Source: Cymbomonas tetramitiformis
Taxonomy: Eukaryota > Chlorophyta > Pyramimonadophyceae > Pyramimonadales > Pyramimonadaceae
Reading direction: 5' to 3'
DNA length: 64,000 nt
Assembly (NCBI GenBank): GCA_001247695.2
Contig: LGRX02033462.1
Location: 61,578-125,577 of the forward strand
Shown: piece by piece, positions 21,719-32,895 of the stretch
Layout of the letters: every line of letters starts with the position of its first letter
How positions within the stretch are numbered: the first letter of the stretch is position 1
Program-made: the position numbers and the translations under genes
Notes under the pieces: generated by a model
What the model saw: only the letters and a program-made list of their open reading frames with translations
Database searches by the model: none
What the model was told of the DNA's origin: nothing

Positions 21719-22576
21719 TCAACGGTCCGATCCTCTGCCACGGCCTCTGCCAGCCGGGCGCGGCTGCGAGCATTGGTTTTGGTGGTGTCCAAACTCGTTA
21801 CAATTCCAGCATTGGAGGTGACTGCCACGCCCTGCCTGAACAGGTGGCGGTGGCGGAGGTGCTCCAGGAGCAGTAGGACGAGAAGCTGAAAAGGCACCCC
21901 TGCCTAGGCCCTTGTTTCGCCCCTTGGCAGCCGCGGCTTGGGCAGCGTGAATCTTTTCAGCCTTAACTTCTTTCTCTGCTTTGCGCATTAACTTTTCGTC
22001 CTCTTCATCGTCAGCGTACGATTTACGCTCAAGTTTCTCGCAGATTTTCCAGCCCACTTCAGGGCCTTTGTCCGAAACCAAGGCCAAAATTTTAGCGCGT
22101 GCCTTGGCGCGTGCCACACCTTTTTCCGCAGTCTCAGACAAGAATTCTAAAGCAAGAGTGACAGTCTCAGGCAGCTCCACACCTTCCAATTCCTTCTTGG
22201 CGTCATTAAGCGCCAACTGTGACGCTGAGTGTGCCACGAAGTGGTGCTGGGTCTCCAAAAACTGTTTGCGGAGTCCCTTGTCCTTGCCATCATCGTTGCG
22301 AGTCAACTCAAGGCGATCGGACCCTGGAAGCTGAGTGAGATCTACTGCTGCCTCCCACGGACGCTTACGGTCTCCTGAGGCTACTTGTGACAATCCCTTA
22401 AGCTCAGCAAGTCGGGTAGTCGCTCTCTCCATTTGTCGAATCAACTTCATTTGCGGTTGCGAGAGGTCCTCCCCATCTTGGAAAGCGGCAAAAGCGGTCG
22501 CGTACGCTGGCTGCGCTTGCAAATCATCAATTCGTCTTTGACACAAAATTGGGTCGGTGAACCACTCCATAATCAA
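21719..22576 (-). CDS. DIRS gag-like ORF1 with zinc knuckle
   Basis: 285 residues, basic and Ala/Gln/Lys-rich. The C-terminus has a canonical CCHC knuckle, CWNCNEFGHHQNQC (C-x2-C-x4-H-x4-C, about residues 252-266), followed by an RGRGRG tail suited to nucleic-acid binding. It lies upstream of the RT frame and inside repeat A1, the normal position of DIRS ORF1. The start MIMEWFTDP is the first Met of the frame. Confidence 0.85.
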   Translation of the reverse strand: MIMEWFTDPILCQRRIDDLQAQPAYATAFAAFQDGEDLSQPQMKLIRQMERATTRLAELKGLSQVASGDRKRPWEAAVDLTQLPGSDRLELTRNDDGKDKGLRKQFLETQHHFVAHSASQLALNDAKKELEGVELPETVTLALEFLSETAEKGVARAKARAKILALVSDKGPEVGWKICEKLERKSYADDEEDEKLMRKAEKEVKAEKIHAAQAAAAKGRNKGLGRGAFSASRPTAPGAPPPPPPVQAGRGSHLQCWNCNEFGHHQNQCSQPRPAGRGRGRGSDR

Positions 22577-22694
22577 TATACGAATACTACTGAAAGTATG
22601 TGCGCACTGAAAAGCTTACGGTGTTACAGAACTGCAAAAACGGACACAAACTGCAAAAACGGACAGTAAACTGCAAAAAGTTAAACAGTCGATG

Positions 22695-22854
22695 AAAGTC
22701 CACACAAGTCCACAGTAACACGGCAAGAAGCCCTCTCAGTCCGTAGCTGGCCTCTTATGCCTCCGACTGATCAGAAAACCTCAGTTTTCAGATCTGCTCC
22801 GGATGACAGTCATACTGCCTGTCATCCTACACTGATCAGAAAACCATCAGTTTT
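22695..22854 (-). repeat. Split direct repeat A1
   Basis: Left end of the element in coding orientation; a near-perfect copy of A2. It is bounded on the outside by GTTTT followed by ATGACGTGAC. Confidence 0.9.
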
Positions 22855-24842
22855 ATGACGTGACAAATTTGTGTATAAATTTTTAGAGGCTTGATTTCGC
22901 AGAAACCAGCTATTACAGAACGAACATCGCTTTGCGTGACGCTCTTTTGCGTCACGCTTTTTGCGTCACGTATAGTGTAGTAGTTTATAGCCTAGCTTTG
23001 GGAGACGTATAGTGTAGTAGTTTATAGCCTAGCTTTGCGTGACGCTCTTTTGCGTGACGCTCTTTCGCGTGACGCTGGTGGATGAAATCAATCTGCGTCG
23101 TTGAGATGAAAGCTGCAAACAAAATTTCAATCGCAGATATGTTTGTATATATATTTACATATATTTATAAATATATCGACAGAATGTCGTCTGAATAATT
23201 ATTATTATAATATAAAATATAAAATATGAGGTAAACCGAATAAAATATGAATTAAACCTTTGTTTGAACCCTTGACTGTCGATCGGCGACCATCGATCTG
23301 ACGGAGATAATTCTTTTTGGCGAGGATCGTGGGGGGGATCAGTGTTAATACTTTAAATCGACGGCCACCGGTAGCTAAGCCCTTAACATTTTTGTGTATA
23401 AATTTCTAGAGGTTTGATTTCGTAGAAACCAGCTATTACAGAATATTACTAAATAGGAAGGGTGGGGAGACGGCGCCCCCACTTGGCGTTATTAAAAAAA
23501 AAAAACAGTCGAGGCCTCAAGCCTTGTAGTAATGGTATAGTGTAGGGGGATGGTGCCCCCCCAGTTGACGAAGTGTGATGTATTTGCGTGACGCTTTTTG
23601 GGAGATTACTTTCAATTTGCGTCGTTGAGATGAAAGCTGCTAACAAAATGTCCATCGTGGATATGTTTTTTTGCGTATAAATTTTAGAGACTCGCGCTCA
23701 CGCTCTTTTTATTTAGAGACTTCATTTCGTTGCGACAAGGTATTCCAAACGAGCACTGATTTGTGTCACGTTTTTTATGTCACGCTTTTCGCGCTTACGC
23801 TCTTTTTATTTAGAGCCTTCATTTCGTTTAGGGAAGGGATACACGCTCCGGAACTGGCACTTCGTATAAATTATAAACGTGATAATCGGTTTATACACGA
23901 TTCGTGTCTCGTGTCACATGAAACTGTCTGAATCATTTCTACGGGATTATTAAATCAGATAATCCTGTCGCGATAATCCTCACGGGTCGGCTCGCGACGC
24001 TGTCGCGATCCTCTCGAACGGCAGTTTGAAAGTTTGAATTGCAACGGTCGAACGTCGTCAACGAAAAACATTCCACCAACCGCCACAAGTTGCAGACATT
24101 GTTGTTGACTGCTTCGCCCTGTAGGGCAAATATCGCGCAAACTTTCCTAACGCATCTCTTCCATTTCCCAACCTTGCCCTACACGGTTTTTGTATCCACG
24201 CGTTAAACACATTGTGCGTACTTATTGACTTGCCTTGACAACCTTGTCTCCTTAAATCCCCTCGTTCCTTCGTGTAAGGGCGCCTCCTTTGCTTTCTCTA
24301 ACGTTGTACCTCTCTCCTGAATATGTGTTGCGTTTGCTTTGCGTGCTTCATGTTCCTTGTTATCTTTCACAAGGTTGAAATTTATTCCGGCATGTTTATT
24401 GAGGACCTCCACTTTGTTTCTCCTACAGCCTGCTCTGAACGACCTCGCCATAAGCCACGCTCTACTACTCTTCCTTTCCCTTCAAAAAGGGTAATATTCC
24501 AACTATTATTTCTTATTCCTCTCGTTTTAATCGAGAGAAATCCATATTATTCTTGAGGGTTCTCCAATGGGTTCGTTATTCACACTCAGTGCTTGACCTA
24601 AATGAAAACAGGCAACGCTAAGGGACGAGCTGTTCGTGCTTCTCTTCCTCACAACAAAACTTGTCTCGCGGTAATTTCCTTCAATTTCACTTTAGACTTT
24701 ACGTGGAATGCCTCTTTCATAGTTATCCCTAATCCTTGTAGACCTTTGCACCTCTTCAATCTTGTAATTCGTTATTTTGATATATATTGCTACCATCGTT
24801 TTTACTTGGGGTTTATTTCACATGCAGGCTCTTCACACCATC
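22855..24842. other. Noncoding region with dispersed repeats
   Basis: No supported gene. TGTATAAATTT(T/C)TAGAGG(C/T)TTGATTTCG plus AGAAACCAGCTATTACAGAA occurs at about 22870-22925 and again at 23392-23447, with a weaker variant near 23675. GCGTGACGCTCTTT(T/C) words cluster at 22930-23080. About 23150-23205 is an inverted copy of the centre of the 128-bp MITE. The right part presumably holds the 5' flank of the following MULE gene; TIRs were not found. Confidence 0.5.
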
Positions 24843-27800
24843 ATGTCCACCGAAAAAACCGACGATAAGCCGCACACGTGGGGCTCTTTCCACGACATTC
24901 AACATAGAATTATGAAAGGGGCAGCTGTTAGCAACGCTAAAGTTAGAGTTCGCAAGACCGATGGAACCTGTTTCAAATTTACCTTAGTCTTCGTAGCCCA
25001 TTTGAACTCACAATATTACCATTTAATGGGAGCTCCTTACCTAAATTCGGTGTCCTACAACTTGTGCCACAAAGTGTTTTGCAACTCTTGTTATTATGTG
25101 TGGTGCCTTGGATACCGCGCGCACACCTCTTGTTAGCATAGCATGTTTACACTTACTGATACTCTTTATCCCTCTTTACTTGCCTTGTCTTATTTTCATA
25201 CAGTCTCCCTTTGTGCTTGTGCAGAACTTACTCCGATATCCGCGTCTCACAATGCGCGGTGTCCTTGTATGACGTGTTTGCGTATATTTGCCGTACGGAT
25301 GTCAAGGCCGCTCATAAACGAATCAACAACTTACTTCATGTTGCCACTGGTCCTACTATACCCACCATACGTTCCATCGTCCAACACAAGCATGCCTACT
25401 TCACTTTCCCACACTCTAGCTTCCAACGCCCAACACCGATAATCACATCGAACGTTCAGTTTCACCATGTGCTCTCGGAGTTTGCTGTTATCTTCGACAA
25501 AGCGTCCAGCTACAAGAAATTTTTATCCAGCGCCCAAAAAGCACAACTCAAACCGTTTATCTCCGAGATTTATCCCAAGTATATCCAGCCTTTCTTCCGT
25601 ACCGAGCCACCTCCCACCACCACCACGGAGTCCGCTCCACCTCCCCCCCCTGTAACGTGCTCCCTTCCTACCGCCACCTTCTCTCAGCCACGTGACCTCC
25701 CCCCTAACTTGCGACTCGTGTTCGCTAGCTACTTCGATATCACTTTATCCGGCCACCGTATCACCGCGTATACCACCGCAACCGAGGCCGCGGGATTGCA
25801 ACGTCAACTCCTCTTGCACACCTGTGCCACGTTCGTGTGCAGATCTAAGGCCGCACAGAAAGGGTACACGAAAGAGATTTGGGTATGTCGTTGCTTCGAC
25901 ACCCCCTTCCGCACTAACAAGGCATCTCAGAATAAACGTACCGCCACCGCCACTCCACGTCCCACTGCCACTTCCGTCCAATGTGACTGCAAAGCCTCCT
26001 TCAGTATCACCCCCGTGAAAGCAAGCTCCCTTCCTTTCACACCTGGCGCCTCTGACGTACAATATGTCAAGGTGGAAGCCGCACTCCTTCACACAGGACA
26101 CTCCCCGTCATCGCCCACCGAACTTGCTCTTTCGCAGCTCCTTCCCGAAGCATATGCGGAACTCGTCGATATTTGCCGCCTCCACAACAAGTCATCCTTC
26201 TCCATCAAGCGCGTCTACAAACACTGGCTGAAGGACTTCGTTCCCTCCATCGGCTTAGTCTACGAACACCTCGATGAAGATTGTGATCACCGCTTCTTTC
26301 CTGTCCCCCACGACATTAAAAACGCAATCCAAGCCGCGGCCAAGTCCAACCGTCAAGCCACGATCGACCAAGAGTCCACCCTCTTGTACTTAGCTACTAA
26401 GGCCGAAACGGGCAAGTTCTCTTGGGCTGTCCGCTCGTCAGGTCAACAAGCTCTAACTTACACCTTTGACGACTCCTCCCAAACGATCGGCTGCAACATG
26501 TACACCGGCAACACAGAAGGTCAACGATTTCTGGAACGATCTGACGAAGTCCCTACTCAAGGAGCACTTGCACAAGTACTTGAGCCCATAGTCCCCGACA
26601 TACTCTCACGCACACCACCACCGCCACCACCCTTCCTTCGCATCGACTTGCCCTCCACCGCTCTCTTTTCCACAAACAGCCCATTAAGCCCTGCGGACCT
26701 CGCGGAGGTGATCTCACATGTGATCGAGCCCGCCCCTCACTTCGCCAACAAGTGGTTCCAAGTGATCGACACCGACCTCTTCAATTCCGAAATATCAACC
26801 ACCTCCGAGCTTGCGTTTACGGAGGGCAAGTGTTATTTCATATTCATCCACGACGACTCGAGTCAGCATTGGAGACTCCTCATTCTCGACGGTGAAATTT
26901 CGCACACCGCCTACGTCTTCGATCCCTTGGGGCCTGGAAACATCCCGGCTTCCTTCCTGGCTTCTTTAAGTCAAATCAACACCCACCGCACCTGGCTTAT
27001 CCAGAGCCCGCCTTTTATGTTGGACGTCGACGGTACGACCTCCGCTCTTTGGTGTGTGGAACTAGTATGCACCGCAACAATCTTGCCGCTTTCACGGGCC
27101 TCCGAATACTACCTGCTACTACACCATGTCGTCAGTAACCACCTTAACCACCACGGGATATGCAACTTTGCCGACCCCAATGTGGCCGTGCACGATCTTC
27201 AAGCCAAGTTACAATGCAACACACACTACATCAACTCCTCCCGTACCACGTTACAAAATTTGTTACGACCAACATATCCTCGGTTGGTGTGCCCTACGTG
27301 TGAGAACGTGACCCTTCCCAATGCCGAGGCTTGCTCCGGTTGCCAATGTGCCCTTCCGTCCGCAATCGACTCTCTCGAAACCACTACCGCCTCCACCGTC
27401 GCACCCACTACCTATCGCCCCGCTCCCGCCTCGGCCTCCACCCCGCCTCCCCCCTCCGCCCCGTCACCACCACCACCGAGGATCTCCTTTCAGCTCGAGA
27501 CGTATTGTTGGCGAAAGGCATGAAGCCGATCGTCACCTCCAACCTGCTCCTAGTGATGACAAGGAAGCAGAAGCGTATGCTTCGTCGGTATGGCGATGTC
27601 GTGGGAATCGATGCCACATACCGGACCAATATGTGGGGGCTTTCTTTATACCTGCTCACCGTTATCACGTCTCAAGGGAAGGGATATCCGGTGGCATTTT
27701 TCCTTCCTTCATCAGAGAGCAAGGAGGCTCTCATTGAGGTTCTACTGCAATGCAAGAAACTGGTACCTGAGTGGGACCCAAAAGTCATGATATGTGATAA

Positions 27801-29423
27801 AGACGATGCCGAGTTGGGCGCTATAGCCGCGGTGTTCCCTCGGGCTACCATCGTGCTTTGCGACTTCCACGTGAAACAAGCGTGGGACCGCTGGTTGAAG
27901 ACATCTACCCACGGAGTTCCCAAGGTTGACCAAAAAGTGATATATCGGGCACTTTGTCACATATCCAAGGCTCCCTCCCTCAAAGCCTTAGCAAGCCGCA
28001 TCTTGGCCTTTGAGGAGATGGAACAATTTCAAACAAACCCACAACTCCAAAGGTACCGTACCGCCTGCCCGCATGTCCGCACATGTGTGAGGCTATACAG
28101 GAATATGCTTGATCACTTATTTAAAAATTTATTGTTTTAGGGTGCAGCATAAGTGTGTGAGCTCATCCGTATTCAACAAATTGCAGGTGGTGGAACACCG
28201 AATGGAAAGGGTGTGTGTGTCTCTGGTGTGCCGCTTTCCGCACAAGCACGTACACTAGAGGGTTGAATACGAACAACCACACGGAGTCATTGAATCGAGC
28301 AGTCAAGCACATGCTGAACGAACGGCTGGACCTACGGATAGACTCCTTGGTGTTGTTCATGATCGAGGAGGTGCTAAAGGAATTTGACAGCAAGCACCGA
28401 CGGCTACAAGCGATCGAGAACGTGTCCATCACCCGTTTGAAGGTCGCCTCGAACTTTGAGCCCGAGCTTCTGGACTTCTTGGATCGAAGACCTCAACGCG
28501 TGATGAAGCTGCTCAACGACAGATATATTTCATCGAAGTCCATACCCGCCGACTCCTTCAAGAAGACGGGACCCGAGCAGTTCGTGGTCACCAAATCGGC
28601 TAAGACCTTGACGATCGAGCATGCAGTGTACCGTGAGGGGTGTGCAGGAGAGCCGCAAGGTGTGATTGATTGTGTGGTTGATCACTTATTTAAAAAACAC
28701 GCTTCACCGTTTTGTGAACTCACCCGCATTCAATATTTTGCAGGTGGTGTGATGGATTTCCGGGCTTGGCTAGCCGTGCAACGTGCTTCCTCTTCTACGT
28801 TTTACTCCGTGGACTACAAGATGGGCACGTGCACTTGCCCGGACCATACGACTTCGGGCTACGTGTGCAAGCATCTGTTTGGGGTGTTAGTTCACGATGG
28901 CAAAGGTGTTGACGAGTTACCTGCCACCTTGAAGGAGTCCGCCGTCCTCACGCTGGACTTGGAAGTGTTGGAGAACACGGCGGAGCGCTCATCGGCACGT
29001 GACACGGCACCGTTCTATACTCCCACAGAGGGCACAGCTTCAACCCAACAGTGCAAGCGGGCGGAGCTGCGATCGTTCATCAAGGAGCTGAACACGGCCT
29101 CTTTTAGCACGAACGATGAGGACCTAGACCTAATGCATGCTATCTTGCAAACATGCTGCACGAAAGTCAGGGAGGTTTCACACACGTCAACAGAGTTTGG
29201 TGCAAAGGACCATAGGAGAAAGCGACGTCGCAGCAGTAGTGCTTGGAACACTACTGGAGGGAAAAGGCGAAAATCGGACCCGCACCCTGAGTATGTTCCT
29301 AAACGCGGTGTAGGAAGGCCAAAGACTTACAAGAATACAGGCTTACCGTATTCACTCCGTGAGGAGGCGGGTAGGCGGCACCCACGTGAGGCACAAAAAA
29401 CTGCATTTTATACAAGGGAATAG
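24843..29423 (+). CDS. Kaonashi-like MULE gene: zinc module, Ulp1-like protease, transposase, SWIM
   Basis: Proposed exons from ATG 24843. Exon 1 (to about 25120) and the next exon (after ..GTGCAG at ~25227) encode a zinc module (KEIWVCRCF...SVQCDCKASFSI). A Ulp1/C48-like cysteine protease follows at about 26720-27160, with QHWRLLILD (His), YVFDPLG (Asp) and ALWCVELVC (Cys). Then comes the MULE DDE core: GIDATYRTNMWG, VMICDKDDAELGAI, NNHTESLNR, ending in a SWIM finger CTCPDHTTSGYVCKH. Between protease and transposase (~27470-27520) the frame changes, by an intron or a frameshift. Introns fit at ~28086-28186 and 28660-28743. ULP domains are known in plant Kaonashi MULEs. Termini were not found, so autonomy is unknown. 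Confidence 0.78.
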
Positions 29424-29949
29424 CAAAGCACAATGTAATCTCATAATATGATGCCTTGTGTACACTTGCATATGCCTTCGTATTAGCTTGTGGCTTATCC
29501 GCCTGTTCAAGGTTGTATACGAGGAATGCATGTTGTTGTGGAACTTCAAAATACATGATATGTGTACACCATGAAGGGAGTGCAAGTTCAATCAATAAGT
29601 ACAAATGGATCGGAGGCATTAGCTACCAAGATACAAAAATTAGCTCCGCAGCCTCCTCACTAGAATATGTCAAGAAAATATAGCACCGAGTTAGCCGAGC
29701 TGACAAGTTAGCTTACAAGACTATGTGTCAAATATCATTTTTAATTGTTCGTACAACTATTCCTCTATTCAGGCCGAACTTTCCACTTTGCAATTTCTTG
29801 CAAGTCTGATTTTCCTTGCAAGTCCGACCCGATATACTTTGTGCTCGACCTGCGACAAGCTAGCTAGCATATTTAGGCAAGGTGTGCACATTGTTGTGGA
29901 GCTTCTACTTGCATAAAACGAAGCAAAGAAACATTGGAGTCACACTTAC
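29424..29949. other. 3' flank of MULE gene, no gene supported
   Basis: AT-rich sequence after the transposase stop. Short frames on both strands lack motifs. It may contain a further exon of the minus-strand gene at 29950-30676, but none could be chosen. Confidence 0.4.
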
Positions 29950-30676
29950 CTCACGAAAGGTTTCGCCGCTCGCTTGACAAACAACCACGGAGCGTTTGAA
30001 CTCCGAGAAGGACTTAGGAGGAGGCCTTGGTGGTGGTTGAAGCAAAGCAGGTTTTTTGGGTTTGCGGGCACCATCTAAAGCTGCTGCTTCACACTCAGAC
30101 TTCCACGTGTGTAAACGTTTTGCGTTCTCAAGCTTCCTATTCTCAGCCTCTAATTTCTTTGCAAGAATACAGTCAAGAAAGAATAAGAAACACCGCCAAG
30201 ATAAGCTTGTTTACAAAAGTTAAATTACAACGATACCGTTCATACTAGTTGTGTTCATACTAGTCCACTTCTAGGGGGGGACGTGCTAAGCAAGTGGCAC
30301 ACGTACACGACAGGAAAGGAGCCCTTTTTTTCGGAAAGGCAGGAGTAGGGTTGATAGGTCGGTCTTTCATTAGTTCGTCATACACCCAAGCTGGCACATG
30401 TGGCTCAAGGTTGTCAAGTTGTTCAGGCGCGAGCGGTTTCGGCTTACTTTCAGACAAATCACTGAGCACGACATACTCGATCACTTCAGGCTCTGGCTTC
30501 GAAATAGGGGCAACCACTGGGCCAAGCTTGCGATGCTTGGGGGGCTCCTCAGCCCGGTGTAAATTGGGGGGCTCCTCCTCATCATGAGAGATAGAGGAGT
30601 CCTCAAGGAGGTCAGGTGTAGAAGTTCTCTCAACAGTAGCCATGCGTGCTCGTTTCATAGTTCTCGGCCTGTTCAC
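29950..30676 (-). CDS. Putative spliced minus-strand accessory gene next to the MULE
   Basis: The first exon (30676 down to about 30260) encodes an acidic, Pro/Glu-rich protein starting MNRPRTMKRARMATVERTS and ending near FLSCTCATCLARPPLEVD. A second stretch, 30156 down to 29950, is open and protein-like: KKLEAENRKLENAKRLHTW (coiled-coil-like) followed by a proline-rich part and FKRSVVVCQASGETFRE. It stops exactly at a consensus donor, GAG|GTAAGT. How the exons join and where the gene ends is not resolved. It is convergent with the ULP-transposase gene and may be a second gene of the same element. No domain recognised. Confidence 0.4.
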
Positions 30677-30689
30677 ATTGAAATAACAA

Positions 30690-31400
30690 ATAATATTACT
30701 CGTAGGATGTTTATACTAATATTATGAAGTATATAGAAACAATATTATAACTCGCTTGGCACTTGAACCACAAGTTTGTTTCGGATGTCGCAGTGTTGCC
30801 GGCTGGCTGCAACTTTGATACTCAGCGCAGCAGCATGCGGCATGCCCAGATGTGTGACAGTACCCGGGCGTTGCCCGATTTTTCAATTTTACAAAGCTCA
30901 AACACATTATGGTCCCTTAGTACATAATTATTTCTAAGGCGCTTGCATATTGTAAGACTGGGCAGCCAGCCGTGCAGAAAATGACCATTTTTTCGAAGTG
31001 CCAGGCACTTCCACTTATTTCGGAGGTCGGACTGCCGGCTGGCTGCAATGATTCCAGCGCAGCAGCCTGCGGCATGCCCAGATGTGCAGTACCCGGGCGG
31101 GGTTAGCTCAAACAAATTATAATGGCCCCTTACATAATTATTTCTTAGTCGCTTGCATATTGTACTGGGCAGCCAAGGTTCCGTGCAGAAATTCACCATT
31201 TATTCGACTCAGTGCCTGCCAAGCTTCCACTTATTTCCCCTCGGACTGCCGGCTGGCTGCAATGATTCCTGCGCATGCGCAGTGTCAGCTTGCACAGCAT
31301 GCCCAGATGTGCAGTACCCGGGCGGCTCCGCCCCCCCACTGTCCCACGGGGCTGGGGGCGGAGCCCCCTGAGAAAATTTACTAAAACTAGCTACTGCCTA
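30690..31400. repeat. Three-copy ~215-240-bp tandem repeat
   Basis: GCCGGCTGGCTGCAA recurs at about 30797, 31033 and 31249, each followed by GCATGCCCAGATGTG and TACCCGGGCG. Copies differ by indels. No gene supported. Confidence 0.75.
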
Positions 31401-32104
31401 CTAAAGCCACAATTACATAAATGAAGTAAGGCTCCGCTCTCACATGTATATATCAATTGCTTGGTGATTACCGCTTCGTTTGATCCCATCTAGGCACTTT
31501 GTCTACGTTGCACATTACGGTACTTTCCACCTTTTCCTTCACTAGCCTTTGGAAATTGGAATGTCACTCCGCCGCTTCTTCGTTTTTGATACCGTACCTC
31601 GTTTAGGTTGTGCCCTGCAATGATCGCATTTCAAATGATACGTTCTATAATGCCCACGCTCCGGAACTTTGATATTTTGGTGACAACACCACACCATTCA
31701 CACTGCGGTAAGTGTTGCACTCGCTAACACCCGCAACACATGAACACATCGCATGCGCACGCTCCGGAACTTTTACATTTTGGTGTGAGCACCACACTGC
31801 TCACATTCAATATTTCGGTATATTTCCGTAAACGACATATGAACACTATTATAAGCATGACTAGATGCAAGAAGGAACTTATATGAGTGAAGAAATTATT
31901 ACATGCATGTGAGGGAAGATGGCATAATTTATGTGAGAGTTAATACTAATATGTATGTATCCAGTAAGGTAAAATATATGTATAGAGTACCAACCCAGTT
32001 GAGCTTAACGCAAGAGAAATAACTGAGTTAAGGATTCCGATAAATGATCGTGCCAATAAATCATAATGACAAAATAGTTTACCTATGTGATCTTGAATCC
32101 CAGC
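31401..32104. other. AT-rich noncoding stretch
   Basis: No gene seen. A CGCACGCTCCGGAACTTT(G/T)A block followed by ACACCACAC(C/T) is repeated at about 31647 and 31755. Confidence 0.5.
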
Positions 32105-32895
32105 GAGCAAACCCCAACAATAACGTCAAAAACGGTCCCCTACATCACCGAACATCTCCGGTATGAGTTGTGGAAGTGGTAGAGGGAGCTATTACCTTTT
32201 ATTCCCGCCCATCATCAAACGCAATCGAGCGGTACTCGAGAATCTACGGATGCTCGCAGATCTCGATTTCTCGCAAACCCTGCGAACACACCCCGACAGT
32301 AACGTCAAAAACGGTCCCCTACATCACGGAACATCACCAGTATGAGTTGTGGAAGTGGTAGAGAGGGCTATTACCTTTCATTCCCGCCCATCATCACACG
32401 CAACCGAGTTGTACTCGAGAATCTACGGACGCTCGCAGATCTCGTTTTCTCGCAAACCCTGCGAGCAAACCCCAACAGTAACGTTAAAAACGGTCCCCTA
32501 CATCACGGAACACCACCGGTATGAGTTGCGGAAGTGGTAGAGGGGGCTATTACCTTTCATTCCCGCCCATCATCAGACGCCCTCAAGTTGTACTCGAGAA
32601 TCTACATGCGCTCAAAGATCTCGGTTTAAAGCGAACCCTATGAGCAAACCCCAACTAGAACGTCAAAAACGGTCACCTACATCACGGAACATCACCGGTA
32701 TGAGTTGTGGAAGTGGTAGAGGGGAGCGTCACCTTTCATTCCCGCCCATCATCGGACGCCCCCGAGCTGTACTCGAGAATCTACATGCGTTCAAAGATCT
32801 CAGTTTAGAGCGAACCCTGTGAGCAAACCCCAACTGGAACGTCAAAAACGGTCCCCTACATCATTGAACATCACCGGTATGAGTTGCGATAGGTA
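32105..32895. repeat. 179-bp tandem array
   Basis: TATGAGTTG(T/C)GG recurs at 32161, 32340, 32519, 32699 and 32878, a 179-180 bp period. Each unit contains AACGTCAAAAACGGTC and TACTCGAGAATCTAC. The short repeated frames beginning MSCGSGRG are by-products of the array. Confidence 0.9.

Larger units (their letters stand above)
17384..22854 (-). mobile_element. PAT-like DIRS retroelement with split direct repeats
   Basis: Minus-strand order is A1 (22695-22854), gag, RT-RNaseH-MT, tyrosine recombinase, B1 (18207-18281), A2 (18047-18206), a 580-bp spacer, B2 (17389-17466). This A1...B1A2...B2 arrangement is the split direct repeat structure of PAT/Ngaro-type DIRS elements. GTTTT occurs at the A2/B1 junction (18202-18206) and at both outer borders (17384-17388, 22850-22854), as expected if the recombinase inserts a circle at a short shared core without target duplication. 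The three main frames are open, so the element may be recent. Confidence 0.88.

Noticed and set aside
32163..32822. Serial 60-63-residue frames starting MSCGSGRG or MEVVE
   Set aside because: Generated by the 179-bp tandem array.
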